Below are positions 15,813 to 24,766 of a stretch of 24,766 nt of DNA, piece by piece. The translations under genes and the position numbers were made by a program. Each line of letters begins with the position of its first letter. Within the stretch, counting starts at the first letter, position 1. Below the pieces are notes generated by a model. That model did not search any database, was not told the origin of the DNA, and saw nothing but the letters and a program-made list of their open reading frames with translations. Source of the DNA: Bacteroidales bacterium UBA2559. Lineage in GTDB: Bacteria; Bacteroidota; Bacteroidia; Bacteroidales; Bacteroidaceae. Where the stretch lies: assembly GCA_002340405.1 (NCBI GenBank), contig DDLZ01000042.1:1-24766 (forward strand). The letters run 5' to 3'.

Positions 15813-18800
15813 ATGGCTTTCAAAAAAGATACAAAGATAAAAAGCAATTTCTCGAAGATTACTATCAGTCTGGCATCACCTGAAGAGATTTTGACAAACT
15901 CAAACGGTGAGGTTGTAAAGCCTGAAACCATAAATTATCGCACATATAAACCCGAGCGTGACGGTCTGTTCTGCGAGCGCATATTCGGTCCGGTTAAGGA
16001 TTATGAGTGCCACTGCGAAAAATATAAGAGAATCCGTTATAAGGGTATCGTATGCGAGCGTTGCGGTGTTGAGGTTACCGAGAAGAAGGTGCGCCGTGAG
16101 CGCATGGGACACATCCAGCTAGTGGTTCCGGTGGCTCATATTTGGTATTTCCGTACACTTCCCAACAAGATAGGCTATTTGCTGGGTATTCCTACCAAGC
16201 AACTTGATTCCATTATATACTATGAGCGTTATGTTGTCATCAATCCTGGCGTGTGGAAATCGGAAGATGCCCTAGGCAGCACCCGTCTGGATCTCCTCTC
16301 TGAGGAGGAGTATCTTGACATTCTTGACAAGCTTCCTAAGGAGAATCATATGCTTGATGACAGCGACCCTGATAAGTTTGTTGCCAAGATGGGTGCTGAG
16401 GCTGTTTATGACCTTTTGGCCGGTCTTGATCTTGACAAACTCTCATACGAGTTACGCGCCCGCGCCAGTAGCGATCAGTCTATGCAGCGTAAGACAGAGG
16501 CTCTGAAACGTCTTCAGGTTGTAGAGTCTTTCCGTTCATCACGGGAGCTGAATCGCCCTGAATGGATGATTCTTAAGGTGGTTCCGGTAACTCCTCCTGA
16601 GCTCCGTCCCTTGGTCCCCCTGGATGGCGGACGTTTTGCCACATCCGACCTGAACGATCTCTACAGAAGGGTTATAATACGTAATAACCGTCTTAAGAGA
16701 CTTATTGAGATTAAGGCTCCTGCGGTTATTCTGCGTAATGAGAAACGTATGTTGCAGGAGGCCGTTGACAGTCTGTTTGACAACAGCCGCAAGGCCAGTG
16801 CCGTGAAATCGGAAGCTAATCGTCCTCTTAAGTCACTCTCCGATTCACTAAAGGGTAAACAGGGACGTTTCCGCCAAAACCTTCTCGGTAAGCGTGTTGA
16901 CTACTCTGCGCGTTCCGTAATTGTGGTCGGTCCTGAGCTTAAGATGGGCGAGTGCGGTATTCCCAAGCTTATGGCTGCCGAACTCTATAAGCCTTTCATT
17001 ATACGCAAGCTCATTGAGCGTGGTATTGTCAAGACTGTAAAGTCTGCAAAGAAGATAGTTGACGGCAAAGATCCCATAGTTTGGGATATTTTGGAATATG
17101 TAATGAAGGGACATCCTGTTCTTTTGAACCGTGCTCCCACACTGCACCGTCTGGGTATTCAGGCATTCCAGCCCAAAATGATTGAGGGTAAGGCAATTCA
17201 GTTACATCCACTTTCATGTACCGCTTTCAATGCCGACTTTGACGGTGACCAGATGGCTGTACATCTTCCGCTTGGCAATGAGGCAATAGTTGAGGCTCAG
17301 ATACTTATGCTGCAGTCTCATAACATTCTGAATCCCGCCAATGGTGCGCCTATTACCGTGCCTTCACAGGATATGGTCCTTGGTCTCTATTACATTACCA
17401 AGTTGCGTAAAGGCGCTAAGGGCGAAGGTCTTGTCTTTTACGGACCGGAAGAGGCTCTTATTGCCTATAACGAGGGAAAAGTTGAAATCCATGCAATTGT
17501 CAAGGTAAAGGTCAATGACATTGACGAACAAGGTAAACCTATAACCCATTTGGTAGAGACATCGGTTGGTCGCGTTATCGTCAACGAGATAATTCCCGAT
17601 GAGGTAGGTTATATCAATCAGCTGATCTCAAAGAAGACACTGCGTGACCTTATTGCCGATGTCATAAAGAAGGTGGGTGTGGCCCGCGCATGTGAATTCC
17701 TCGATGGAATCAAGGACCTTGGTTACCAGATGGCTTTCCAGGGCGGTCTTTCATTTAACCTGAGCGACATCATAGTACCCGATGAAAAGGAGCAGCTTGT
17801 GAACAGGGGTAACGAAGAGGTCGAGGCCATTACGGCAGAGTATAACATGGGTCTTATAACCGATAACGAACGTTACAACAAAGTTATTGACGTTTGGACA
17901 CAAGTAAACGAAGACCTGTCAAAGGTGTTGATGAAGACCATTTCATCGGATGATCAGGGTTTCAACTCCGTCTATATGATGCTTGATTCGGGTGCCCGTG
18001 GATCTAAGGAACAGATCCGTCAACTTTCAGGTATGCGCGGTCTTATGGCCAAACCGCAGAAGGCCGGTGCCGAAGGTGCTCAGATTATTGAAAACCCGAT
18101 TCTTTCAAACTTCAAGGAGGGTCTCTCCGTATTGGAATATTTCATCTCTACACACGGTGCCCGAAAGGGTCTGGCCGATACTGCTCTTAAGACAGCCGAT
18201 GCAGGTTATCTGACACGTCGCCTGGTTGACGTATCACATGATGTTATTATTACCGAAGAAGACTGCGGTACACTGCGCGGTCTTGTTTGTGCAGCCTTGA
18301 AGGAGAACGAGGAGATTGTCGCTTCACTTTATGAGCGCATATTGGGTCGTGTATCGGTTCATGATGTCATACATCCTACGACCGGTGAGATCCTGGTTGC
18401 TACCGGTGAAGAGATAACCGAGGAGATTGCTGCTAAAATTGATCAATCCCCGATTGAAAGCGTTGAGATACGTTCGGTGCTTACCTGCGAAAGCAAGCAC
18501 GGTGTTTGTGCCAAGTGTTACGGACGTAACCTGGCAACAGGCCGTATGGTAGAGAAGGGTGAGGCAGTGGGTGTTATTGCTGCCCAGTCGATTGGCGAGC
18601 CCGGTACTCAGTTGACATTGCGAACTTTCCATGCCGGTGGTACAGCGTCCAATATCGCAGCCAACTCACGTCTGACAGCCCGATATGATTGTCGGGTTGA
18701 GTTTGAGGAGGTTCGTACCGTTGCTATCGATAACACTGCTACGGCCGAAGGAGCAAACAAAACTTCGTACCGCATTGTAGTAGGTCGCTTGGGTGAAGTA

Positions 18801-20135
18801 AAGTTTATTGATCAAAATACGGGAATTACACTTTCAACGCAAAACCTCCCTTATGGTTCTAAGCTCTATTTATCAGGTGGTGATGTTGTCAAGAAGGGTG
18901 ATTTGATTGCCGAATGGGATCCTTTCAATGCCATTATCATAACCGAGGATTCGGGAACACTAAAGCTTCAAGATGTCATTGAAGGTGTAACTTATAAGAT
19001 AGAGTCCGATGAATCTACCGGTCTTGAAGAGATCATAATCGTTGAGACCAAGGATAAGACCAAGATCCCTACTGCCGACATTGTTGATGCAAAAGGCAAT
19101 ATACTTCGTTCATACAACCTGCCGGTGGGTGGTCATGTCGTGGTAAAGGATGGTCAGAAACTTGTTGCCGGCGATATAATAGTGAAGATTCCACGTGTTC
19201 AGGGCAAAACCGGTGATATAACCGGCGGTCTGCCCCGTGTCACAGAACTCTTTGAGGCTCGTAACCCGTCTAATCCTGCCGTGGTTTCCGAAATTGACGG
19301 AACTGTCCGCATGGGTAGGATAAAGCGAGGTAACCGCGAGATATCAGTGGTGTCCCGTACAGGTGATGAAAAGAAGTACTTAGTAGCTCTTTCCAAGCAG
19401 ATTCTTGTTCAGGAGGGCGATTTTGTACGTGCGGGTACCCCTCTCTCTGACGGCGCTGTAACCCCGGCCGACATACTTACCATCAAAGGCCCAACAGCTG
19501 TTCAGGAGTATATCGTTAATGAGGTTCAGAATGTATATCGCTTGCAGGGTGTGAAGATCAATGATAAGCACTTTGAGATTATTGTTCGTCAAATGATGCG
19601 TAAGGTTGAGATAGGTGAACCGGGTGACACCCGATTCCTTGAACAGCAGGTCGTTGATAAACTGGAGTTCATGGAGGAGAATGACCGTATATGGGGTAAG
19701 AAGGTGGTGACAGATACGGGTGATTCTGAGAATATGTCCGTTGGTCAGATTGTCACAGCACGCAAACTTCGTGATGAAAATTCAATACTCAAACGCAAAG
19801 ACCTTCGCCTGGTAGAGGTACGTGACGCCATACCGGCAACCTCAACTCAGGTACTTCAGGGAATAACCCGTGCCGCACTGGCTACGCAAAGCTTCATGTC
19901 GGCCGCATCGTTCCAAGAGACCACTAAGGTTCTCAATGAGGCTGCGATAAACGGTAAGACCGACTATCTGAAGGGTATGAAGGAGAATGTGATATGCGGA
20001 CATTTGATTCCTGCAGGAACAGGTCTTCGTGAGTTTGATAAAATAATTGTCGGTGACAGGGAGGAGTATGAACTTCTTCAAGCTTCAAGAGGCACAATCT
20101 CCGACTTTGAACTTCCTCAAAAGAATATTGATTAA
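15813..20135 (+). CDS. rpoC: DNA-directed RNA polymerase subunit beta'
   Basis: Catalytic subunit holding the active-site magnesium. It has 1440 residues. The N-terminal zinc ribbon uses Cys66, Cys68, Cys81 and Cys84; the absolutely conserved NADFDGDQM motif gives Asp475, Asp477 and Asp479; the second zinc site is Cys818, Cys892, Cys899 and Cys902. The bridge-helix and trigger-loop region is near [20 protein letters not shown]. The C-terminal part ends [13 protein letters not shown]. The A-rich leader lacks a Shine-Dalgarno sequence. It is the last gene of the block and is followed by a strong terminator. Confidence 0.99.
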   Translation: MAFKKDTKIKSNFSKITISLASPEEILTNSNGEVVKPETINYRTYKPERDGLFCERIFGPVKDYECHCEKYKRIRYKGIVCERCGVEVTEKKVRRERMGHIQLVVPVAHIWYFRTLPNKIGYLLGIPTKQLDSIIYYERYVVINPGVWKSEDALGSTRLDLLSEEEYLDILDKLPKENHMLDDSDPDKFVAKMGAEAVYDLLAGLDLDKLSYELRARASSDQSMQRKTEALKRLQVVESFRSSRELNRPEWMILKVVPVTPPELRPLVPLDGGRFATSDLNDLYRRVIIRNNRLKRLIEIKAPAVILRNEKRMLQEAVDSLFDNSRKASAVKSEANRPLKSLSDSLKGKQGRFRQNLLGKRVDYSARSVIVVGPELKMGECGIPKLMAAELYKPFIIRKLIERGIVKTVKSAKKIVDGKDPIVWDILEYVMKGHPVLLNRAPTLHRLGIQAFQPKMIEGKAIQLHPLSCTAFNADFDGDQMAVHLPLGNEAIVEAQILMLQSHNILNPANGAPITVPSQDMVLGLYYITKLRKGAKGEGLVFYGPEEALIAYNEGKVEIHAIVKVKVNDIDEQGKPITHLVETSVGRVIVNEIIPDEVGYINQLISKKTLRDLIADVIKKVGVARACEFLDGIKDLGYQMAFQGGLSFNLSDIIVPDEKEQLVNRGNEEVEAITAEYNMGLITDNERYNKVIDVWTQVNEDLSKVLMKTISSDDQGFNSVYMMLDSGARGSKEQIRQLSGMRGLMAKPQKAGAEGAQIIENPILSNFKEGLSVLEYFISTHGARKGLADTALKTADAGYLTRRLVDVSHDVIITEEDCGTLRGLVCAALKENEEIVASLYERILGRVSVHDVIHPTTGEILVATGEEITEEIAAKIDQSPIESVEIRSVLTCESKHGVCAKCYGRNLATGRMVEKGEAVGVIAAQSIGEPGTQLTLRTFHAGGTASNIAANSRLTARYDCRVEFEEVRTVAIDNTATAEGANKTSYRIVVGRLGEVKFIDQNTGITLSTQNLPYGSKLYLSGGDVVKKGDLIAEWDPFNAIIITEDSGTLKLQDVIEGVTYKIESDESTGLEEIIIVETKDKTKIPTADIVDAKGNILRSYNLPVGGHVVVKDGQKLVAGDIIVKIPRVQGKTGDITGGLPRVTELFEARNPSNPAVVSEIDGTVRMGRIKRGNREISVVSRTGDEKKYLVALSKQILVQEGDFVRAGTPLSDGAVTPADILTIKGPTAVQEYIVNEVQNVYRLQGVKINDKHFEIIVRQMMRKVEIGEPGDTRFLEQQVVDKLEFMEENDRIWGKKVVTDTGDSENMSVGQIVTARKLRDENSILKRKDLRLVEVRDAIPATSTQVLQGITRAALATQSFMSAASFQETTKVLNEAAINGKTDYLKGMKENVICGHLIPAGTGLREFDKIIVGDREEYELLQASRGTISDFELPQKNID

Positions 20136-20151
20136 ACTTGATATTTAGAAG

Positions 20152-20190
20152 GAGGGGGTGAGAAACTTTAATCTCATCCCCTCTTTTTTT
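20152..20190. terminator. Terminator of rpoC, shared with the convergent dgt
   Basis: GAGGGGGTGAGA (20152-20163) pairs with TCTCATCCCCTC (20172-20183) with one G-T pair, followed by seven T residues (20184-20190). It is a strong factor-independent terminator on the plus strand. The stop codon of the convergent dgt (20189-20191) overlaps the T run; on the minus strand the hairpin follows dgt but with only a weak T run, so it may act on both. Confidence 0.85.
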
Positions 20191-21535
20191 ATACGTTAGG
20201 AAGAGTGGTCCCCTTAATTTTCCTGTAAATATCGAGCGCATAGACATCGGTCATACCACTGATATAATCGAGAACGGCAAGAATACGCGTGTAAATATCA
20301 TTGGCATTAATCTCATATTGGCTTGATACGCGGTTAATGAGCAGTTTGGAATACTCTCTTTCAGGATACAGTACAGCTTCTATCATCAGGTCAAGCAGAG
20401 TACTGATTATGCGAAATCCGGCAAGCTCTACCTCAAGCACGTCTTTTGATTGATATATTCTCTCTACTGAAAGTTTGTAACATTTTATATATTCCTTCTT
20501 GGGCCTGTCGCTGATATGCTCTATAAGCGAACCGTTGAACCGACCTTCAAGAATATCCTTTTCATTCTCAAGGAAGACGCGTTTACATTCGTCTATAAGA
20601 AGTCCTATCAGTTTCGATCTCAGATATGATACCTGCTCATTGCTGTCGCCAATCATCCTTATTATACCCTTTGCGTGCTCTTTGTCCTCATCGGAGAGGA
20701 AATCGAGCATAAGCGATTTCGTTTCAACTGTGGAGAGTAGTTTTAGTTTATGTGCATCTTCAATGTCCATAAGCAGATAGCAGATGTCGTCGGCCGCTTC
20801 AACCAGATAGACCAAAGGATAGCGGACAAAATGGAGCGGTTCTCCTGGCTTTGAAAGTCGTATTATCCCCAATTCATCGGCAATTTTTTCGAACAGAGGT
20901 GCTTCACTCTCAAAAAAACCGAATTTGTGTTTGCCGTTTGCCAGAATAGAAGAATAGGGGTATTTTACAATTGCGGCAAGTGTCGAGTAAGTCATGGCGA
21001 AACCGCCTTTTCTACGACCCAAAAACTGATGTGCAAGCAGGCGGAAGGCGTTGGCATTACCTTCAAAATTGATGATATCGGTCCATTGGCATGGATTATC
21101 TATAAAGTATTTTCGTAGAGAAGCTCCTTTTCCATCGGTGAAATAGGCAGAAATAGCCTTTTCTCCGGAATGGCCGAATGGAGGGTTCCCCATGTCGTGC
21201 GCCAGACATGCCGCCGAAACGATATTACCTATTTCATCCAGATTGAAAGATTTCAGTAGAGGTCGCTCTTGCAGTATTTGCCGGGCTACGTTGTTACCCA
21301 GCGAACGTCCTACACATGCAACTTCAAGGCTATGTGTCAAGCGGTTGTGCACGAATACACTTCCGGGCAGAGGAAACACCTGTGTCTTGTTCTGCAGTCG
21401 CCTGAATGGGGCGGAGAAAATAAGTCTGTCATAGTCCCTGAGAAAGTCCGAACGGTCATCTCTGTGTCTTGAGTCGATATCTTCCATTCCCAGGCGTTTG
21501 CTTGATATAAGTCTTTCCCAATCCATCTGTTTCAT
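20189..21535 (-). CDS. dgt: dGTPase-like dNTP triphosphohydrolase (HD domain)
   Basis: Cleaves dNTPs to nucleoside and triphosphate, trimming the dNTP pool. It has 448 residues. The start has the family pattern FSAPFRRLQNKTQVFPL and HNRLTHSLEVACVGRSLG. The HD metal site is visible: His68, His113-Asp114 (CLAHDMGNPPFGHSGE) and Asp249 (VEAADDICYLL). NFEGNANAFRLL (156-167) is another family hallmark. A second possible start lies three codons in (MDWERL, 21526). A TAAATTTG element on the minus strand (21547-21554) fits a -7 box but has no partner and sits very close to the start. The family acts on different dNTPs, so strict dGTP specificity is not proven. Confidence 0.93.
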   Translation of the reverse strand: MKQMDWERLISSKRLGMEDIDSRHRDDRSDFLRDYDRLIFSAPFRRLQNKTQVFPLPGSVFVHNRLTHSLEVACVGRSLGNNVARQILQERPLLKSFNLDEIGNIVSAACLAHDMGNPPFGHSGEKAISAYFTDGKGASLRKYFIDNPCQWTDIINFEGNANAFRLLAHQFLGRRKGGFAMTYSTLAAIVKYPYSSILANGKHKFGFFESEAPLFEKIADELGIIRLSKPGEPLHFVRYPLVYLVEAADDICYLLMDIEDAHKLKLLSTVETKSLMLDFLSDEDKEHAKGIIRMIGDSNEQVSYLRSKLIGLLIDECKRVFLENEKDILEGRFNGSLIEHISDRPKKEYIKCYKLSVERIYQSKDVLEVELAGFRIISTLLDLMIEAVLYPEREYSKLLINRVSSQYEINANDIYTRILAVLDYISGMTDVYALDIYRKIKGTTLPNV

Positions 21536-21628
21536 CTCTTTTGTTTCAAATTTAGTGGTTTTTCACAGCTTTTCTACCTTTATTGGCAGTATATTTACTA
21601 ATTTCGCTGATAAAACAGAGATGAAGAT

Positions 21629-22060
21629 ATGAAAGTAAGGATAATTAACCGTTCGCATCATCAGTTGCCTGAATATGCGACACCTTCATCGGCCGGCATG
21701 GACCTGCGCGCCAACCTTGAGGAACCGATAGTGCTCAAACCGTTTGAACGCAGACTGGTCCCCACCGGTCTGTTCATCTCTCTTCCTGTCGGATATGAAG
21801 CTCAAGTGCGTCCACGTAGTGGCTTGGCAATAAAAAAAGGTGTTACCGTGCTGAATTCTCCGGGAACTATCGATGCCGATTACCGTGGTGAGATAGGAGT
21901 TATTATGATCAATCTCTCTCAGGATGATTTCACGGTCAAAGACGGAGAACGTATAGCACAGATGGTAATCACAAGTCACGAGCGCGTACAGTGGGAGAGT
22001 GTGGAGAGTCTTGATGATACTCAGCGCGGAGCAGGCGGATTCGGCCATAGCGGTATATAA
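21629..22060 (+). CDS. dut: Deoxyuridine 5'-triphosphate nucleotidohydrolase (dUTPase)
   Basis: Converts dUTP to dUMP and pyrophosphate, keeping uracil out of DNA and supplying thymidylate synthesis. It has 143 residues, the normal trimeric form. All five motifs are seen: SSAGMDLRA (20-28), [12 protein letters not shown] (61-72), the uridine-binding hairpin [15 protein letters not shown] with Asp82 and Tyr85, ERIAQMVI, and the C-terminal P-loop-like [10 protein letters not shown] (133-142). It is divergent from dgt across 93 bases and leads into the envelope genes after 21 bases. Confidence 0.98.
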   Translation: MKVRIINRSHHQLPEYATPSSAGMDLRANLEEPIVLKPFERRLVPTGLFISLPVGYEAQVRPRSGLAIKKGVTVLNSPGTIDADYRGEIGVIMINLSQDDFTVKDGERIAQMVITSHERVQWESVESLDDTQRGAGGFGHSGI

Positions 22061-22081
22061 ACTGTGCAATAAGATATTATT

Positions 22082-23368
22082 ATGAGCAGACGTGTATCAC
22101 GATTGTTTCTGCTGTTAAGCCTCTCTGTGATAATTTCATGCAGCAGCGTGTCAGGACTATTCCGAAAAGATAGCTCTCCGGATTCCTCCGTCTATGACAG
22201 ATATGCCTCCAGATATTTTTATATGGAAGGTGTACTGAAGTCAAATGAAGGGAAGTATGATGCCGGAATGGATTTGACGAGTCATGCTTTACAGCTTGAT
22301 ACCTTATCTTCTGCAGCATATTACAATATGGCACAATATTTTCTGGCGACAGGCAATGTAGATAAATCCGAGCAATTTTTAAAAAGGGCTATAAACATGG
22401 AGCCCGAAAACTATTGGTACCAGCAGTTTCTTGCTACAGTCTATACTGCACGTCGCAAGACAGCTGAAGCCATCAGTCAGTACGAACAGATGATGGTCAA
22501 GTTTCCCGGACGTTCGGAACTGTTGATTGTGTTGGCCAACCTTTATGATGAAACGGGACAATATGAAAAAGAGCTAAGGCTGCTTGAACGATATGCACGT
22601 CTTGAGGATGTAGAGGAAGAATTTAAGGGAAGGCGTTTCCTTTGTTATCTGTTTTTGAACGAGATGGATTCTGCCTATTACGAAGTTGATAATCCCGGCC
22701 AAATGATAAGGCTCCTGCTGGAAGGTGTTGCCAATATTTCTGGTGTAGAGACTGTTCTTAAGTTCAGCAGTACAGTTGCCAAGCATCGGCCGGATATCTA
22801 TGAACCCTACTATTATTCTGCTATAATCCATAATATAAAGGATGATACGGCCAAGGTGTTCAGTACACTGGATGAGGGTATTGGTAAAGTTTCCGACAGA
22901 GACGGAATAGCACAGTTGTATAGTCTTAAAGGGCAGTTCTACTATAGCAATGGAATGACGGATCAGGCTTTTATCTGCTATGATTCGGCGTTGGTCTATA
23001 ATCCCGATGAAACTGTCTCTCTTAACAATTATGCATATTTTCTTTCACTTCAGGGAAGGAATCTTGAACAGGCTCTTGCCATGAGTGCCAGAACTCTTGA
23101 AAAAGAACCTCTTAATGCCACATATCTTGACACTTATGCATGGATCCTTTTCAAGCTGCAGCGATATGAAGAGGCTCTTTCCTATCTGGAAAAAGCATTG
23201 CGTTATATGGATGAAGATAATGCTGATATTTATGAACATTATGGAGACGTCCTTTATATGTGTGGTGAGAAGGAAAAGGCGTTGGAAAATTGGCATCGTG
23301 CTGTTCAGCTAAATAGTGAATCCACAACGATTGAACGTAAAATAAAGGAAGAAAAATATCTCGAATGA
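22082..23368 (+). CDS. TPR-repeat lipoprotein
   Basis: Predicted lipoprotein of 428 residues built of tetratricopeptide repeats, which usually serve as scaffolds for protein partners. The signal runs to residue 19 with the lipidated Cys20 (VIISC). No acidic residues follow Cys20, so surface export by the known Bacteroidota signal is unlikely and a periplasm-facing position is inferred. About three to four repeats lie in residues 46-165 (AAYYNMAQYFLATGNVDKSE is clear), then a less regular middle, then a second group at about 290-420 with YDSALVYNPDE, LDTYAWILFKLQRYEEALSY and YGDVLYMCGEKEKALENWHR. Its stop overlaps the next gene's start (ATGA), so the two are translated together. The exact function is not known from sequence. 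Confidence 0.88.
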   Translation: MSRRVSRLFLLLSLSVIISCSSVSGLFRKDSSPDSSVYDRYASRYFYMEGVLKSNEGKYDAGMDLTSHALQLDTLSSAAYYNMAQYFLATGNVDKSEQFLKRAINMEPENYWYQQFLATVYTARRKTAEAISQYEQMMVKFPGRSELLIVLANLYDETGQYEKELRLLERYARLEDVEEEFKGRRFLCYLFLNEMDSAYYEVDNPGQMIRLLLEGVANISGVETVLKFSSTVAKHRPDIYEPYYYSAIIHNIKDDTAKVFSTLDEGIGKVSDRDGIAQLYSLKGQFYYSNGMTDQAFICYDSALVYNPDETVSLNNYAYFLSLQGRNLEQALAMSARTLEKEPLNATYLDTYAWILFKLQRYEEALSYLEKALRYMDEDNADIYEHYGDVLYMCGEKEKALENWHRAVQLNSESTTIERKIKEEKYLE

Positions 23369-24171
23369 AGAGACAACTGTTGTTTGTTACATTGATTTCC
23401 GTATTCCTGCTTTCGTCTCTGACAGGCTGTCGGTCTATAAGGACTACCCGTAAACCGACCGTTGAAACCGCTGACGTCTATCAGGAACTGTTAAGTTCTC
23501 TTGCGGCCGAACCTTCGGTTACTGAACTTACCGCAAGGGTTTCATTCAATCTCTCAGGACGAAAGGCGACCGGACAAATACGGATGCGTCGTGATCGTTC
23601 TGTCCAGATTGGCGTAAGCGTACTTGGCCTTCTTGAGGTTGCGCGTGTGGAATTCCTTCCCGATAAGGTTGTGGTGATGGATCGGACATCAAACCGTTAT
23701 GCGGTATGCCATTACGCAGATCTTCCCTTACGGAATGAGCTTGGATTGGATTTCAATGTAATTCAGGCTATTCTTTGGAACCGGATTTTTTCACCGGGCG
23801 TCTCTGCCGATGAGATGTTGAGTAATATAGTGCTCAATGAGACCAAAGCTCTGGACGGTTCACCAATCCTGCGTGACAGAGGTTACGGATATCTTTTTAC
23901 GGTTGACAGGAACAATCGTCTTTCAATAACATCGAATACGGTGGCAGGCAGAGGAATTTCTGTCGGTTATTCCGATTTTAAAACTGTTTCAAAGGGGTTT
24001 GACTACCCTATGACATTCTATGTGCAGATAGCTGCAACAAATGCTGTTTCGGCAACATTATCATTTTCGTCCGTATCGACCGAAAAGGGTTCTTGGCCGG
24101 ATGAGACCGGAATAACCTCCCGTATGGAGAGAGTTTTGATTGAGGAGTTGATAGAATCACTGGAGTTATGA
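23365..24171 (+). CDS. DUF4292 family lipoprotein, LolB-like
   Basis: Predicted lipoprotein of 268 residues; the signal ends LTG-Cys22, a good lipobox, and the basic RSIRTTRK that follows suggests it faces the periplasm. The body resembles the DUF4292 family, with a half-barrel character: LTARVSFNLSGRKATGQIRM, then SVQIGVSVLGLLEVARVEFL and VVVMDRTSNRYAV. The pattern of a neutral strand, a small hydrophobic 'lGllEvARvef' strand and 'DR-nrYav' recalls LolB and LppX lipid-binding folds, so a role in lipoprotein or lipid handling is possible but inferred. It overlaps the TPR gene and the EnvC-like gene by four bases each (ATGA), a sign of tight co-expression. Confidence 0.82.
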   Translation: MKRQLLFVTLISVFLLSSLTGCRSIRTTRKPTVETADVYQELLSSLAAEPSVTELTARVSFNLSGRKATGQIRMRRDRSVQIGVSVLGLLEVARVEFLPDKVVVMDRTSNRYAVCHYADLPLRNELGLDFNVIQAILWNRIFSPGVSADEMLSNIVLNETKALDGSPILRDRGYGYLFTVDRNNRLSITSNTVAGRGISVGYSDFKTVSKGFDYPMTFYVQIAATNAVSATLSFSSVSTEKGSWPDETGITSRMERVLIEELIESLEL

Positions 24172-24766
24172 AAATTATGAAAAGATTTCCGTTTACATTG
24201 TTCGTGTTACTTTGTATGTCACCGGCTGCCGGTCAGGTTGCTTCATCGATAGAGAATATGCGCAGGGAGCGTGCCGAAATGGAGAGACAGATTGCCGAAC
24301 AGGAAAAGGTGCTTATCACAACCGAAGGGACTATCTCCAGTCGTGTTGCAGGCTTGAATGCCATTACAGCCAGATTGAAAGAGCGCACTAAACTTCTTGA
24401 ACAGACGCGTCTTGAGATAGGCGAACTTGACAGGGAGAATGCCAGATTGCAAAAAGAGATTGAGGTCTTACAGATTGAGTATGACAGGTGTCGTGACCAA
24501 TACGCCGATGCATGCCGTTTCTATCAAAGACAGAACAAGAGCTTCAACGTTTTCACTTTCATGTTGTCGGCCGAGACTTTCCGACAATTGGGTCGCAGAA
24601 TACGATATGTCAGCGAATATAGTAATTCCTTAAAAGAACTTGCCGATGGAATCGTTGAAAAAAGAGACACGCTCGAAGACAGAAAAGCTCGTGTTGACAG
24701 TTTAAAGAGTGAAAAACTGATTATTCAGTCAATCCAGAAAGAGAACGAGGCAGCCTTAAAGAAGGA
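24168..24766 (+). CDS. EnvC-like murein hydrolase activator, N-terminal part (runs off window)
   Basis: Open frame from ATG at 24168 to the window end, 199 codons visible; a second ATG at 24177 may be the real start. Residues up to about 24 form a signal peptide (FTLFVLLCMSPAAGQ). A long coiled coil follows (SSIENMRRERAEMERQIAEQ, then RLEIGELDRENARLQKEIEV), and LSAETFRQLGRRIRYVSEYS matches the conserved element of EnvC-type proteins at the end of the coiled coil. In the family this precedes a C-terminal M23/LytM domain that activates amidases at the division site, which cannot be seen here. The start overlaps the DUF4292 stop by four bases. Confidence 0.82.
   Translation, partial: MKIMKRFPFTLFVLLCMSPAAGQVASSIENMRRERAEMERQIAEQEKVLITTEGTISSRVAGLNAITARLKERTKLLEQTRLEIGELDRENARLQKEIEVLQIEYDRCRDQYADACRFYQRQNKSFNVFTFMLSAETFRQLGRRIRYVSEYSNSLKELADGIVEKRDTLEDRKARVDSLKSEKLIIQSIQKENEAALKK

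Noticed and set aside
21590..21606. Possible -7 elements before dut (TATATTTA, TAATTTCG)
   Set aside because: Each differs from TAnnTTTG at one position, and neither has a TTTG at the right distance.
21686..22069. 127-codon minus-strand frame opposite dut
   Set aside because: It covers almost exactly the dut coding region, whose five dUTPase motifs are certain.

Overview
The window is chromosomal DNA of a Bacteroidota bacterium, most likely of the order Bacteroidales. Three things point there. It carries the core operon of the type IX secretion system (porP-gldK-gldL-gldM-gldN), which is confined to this phylum. Two promoters match the phylum's TTTG / TAnnTTTG consensus with 19-bp spacing. 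Start codons are preceded by A-rich tracts rather than Shine-Dalgarno sequences. Typical gut Bacteroides species lack the type IX system, so a neighbouring lineage (Prevotella-, Porphyromonas-, Tannerella- or Parabacteroides-like, or uncultured) is likelier; the species cannot be fixed from the sequence.

Layout. Positions 1-5343 (minus strand) hold the type IX secretion operon. It reads leftward from porP through gldK, gldL and gldM into gldN, which is cut by the window edge. Positions 5376-6941 (plus strand) hold rpsU, a XerC/D-type recombinase and a short ribosome hibernation factor. Positions 6959-20190 (plus strand) are one long expression-machinery block: tRNA-Thr, tRNA-Tyr, tRNA-Gly, tRNA-Thr, tuf, tRNA-Trp, secE, nusG, rplK, rplA, rplJ, rplL, rpoB and rpoC. 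It begins at a strong promoter and ends at a strong hairpin terminator. On the minus strand, 20189-21535 is a dGTPase-like dNTP triphosphohydrolase converging on rpoC. Positions 21629-24766 (plus strand) are a tightly packed group: dut, a TPR lipoprotein, a DUF4292 lipoprotein with LolB-like character, and the start of an EnvC-like murein hydrolase activator that runs off the end.

How the genes work together. The left part exports proteins through the outer membrane: the GldL/GldM motor in the inner membrane, the GldK/GldN ring at the outer membrane, and the PorP partner protein. The middle supplies translation and transcription parts (EF-Tu, the L11/L1/L10/L12 stalk proteins, RNA polymerase beta and beta') together with SecE and NusG. 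The right part pairs nucleotide-pool hygiene (dGTPase, dUTPase) with envelope maintenance.

No mobile element, CRISPR array, prophage or obvious horizontally acquired island was seen, and no wholly new system. The most interesting details are regulatory RNA structures: a hairpin that overlaps the start of the tRNA-tuf promoter, a large compound hairpin between rplL and rpoB, hairpins around the tRNA genes, and a hairpin just before the xerC start. A 12-residue tandem repeat in the GldL linker and an rpsU leader without a Shine-Dalgarno sequence are also notable. Most of the window is ordinary, conserved core genome. No gene-free stretch exceeds 300 bases.
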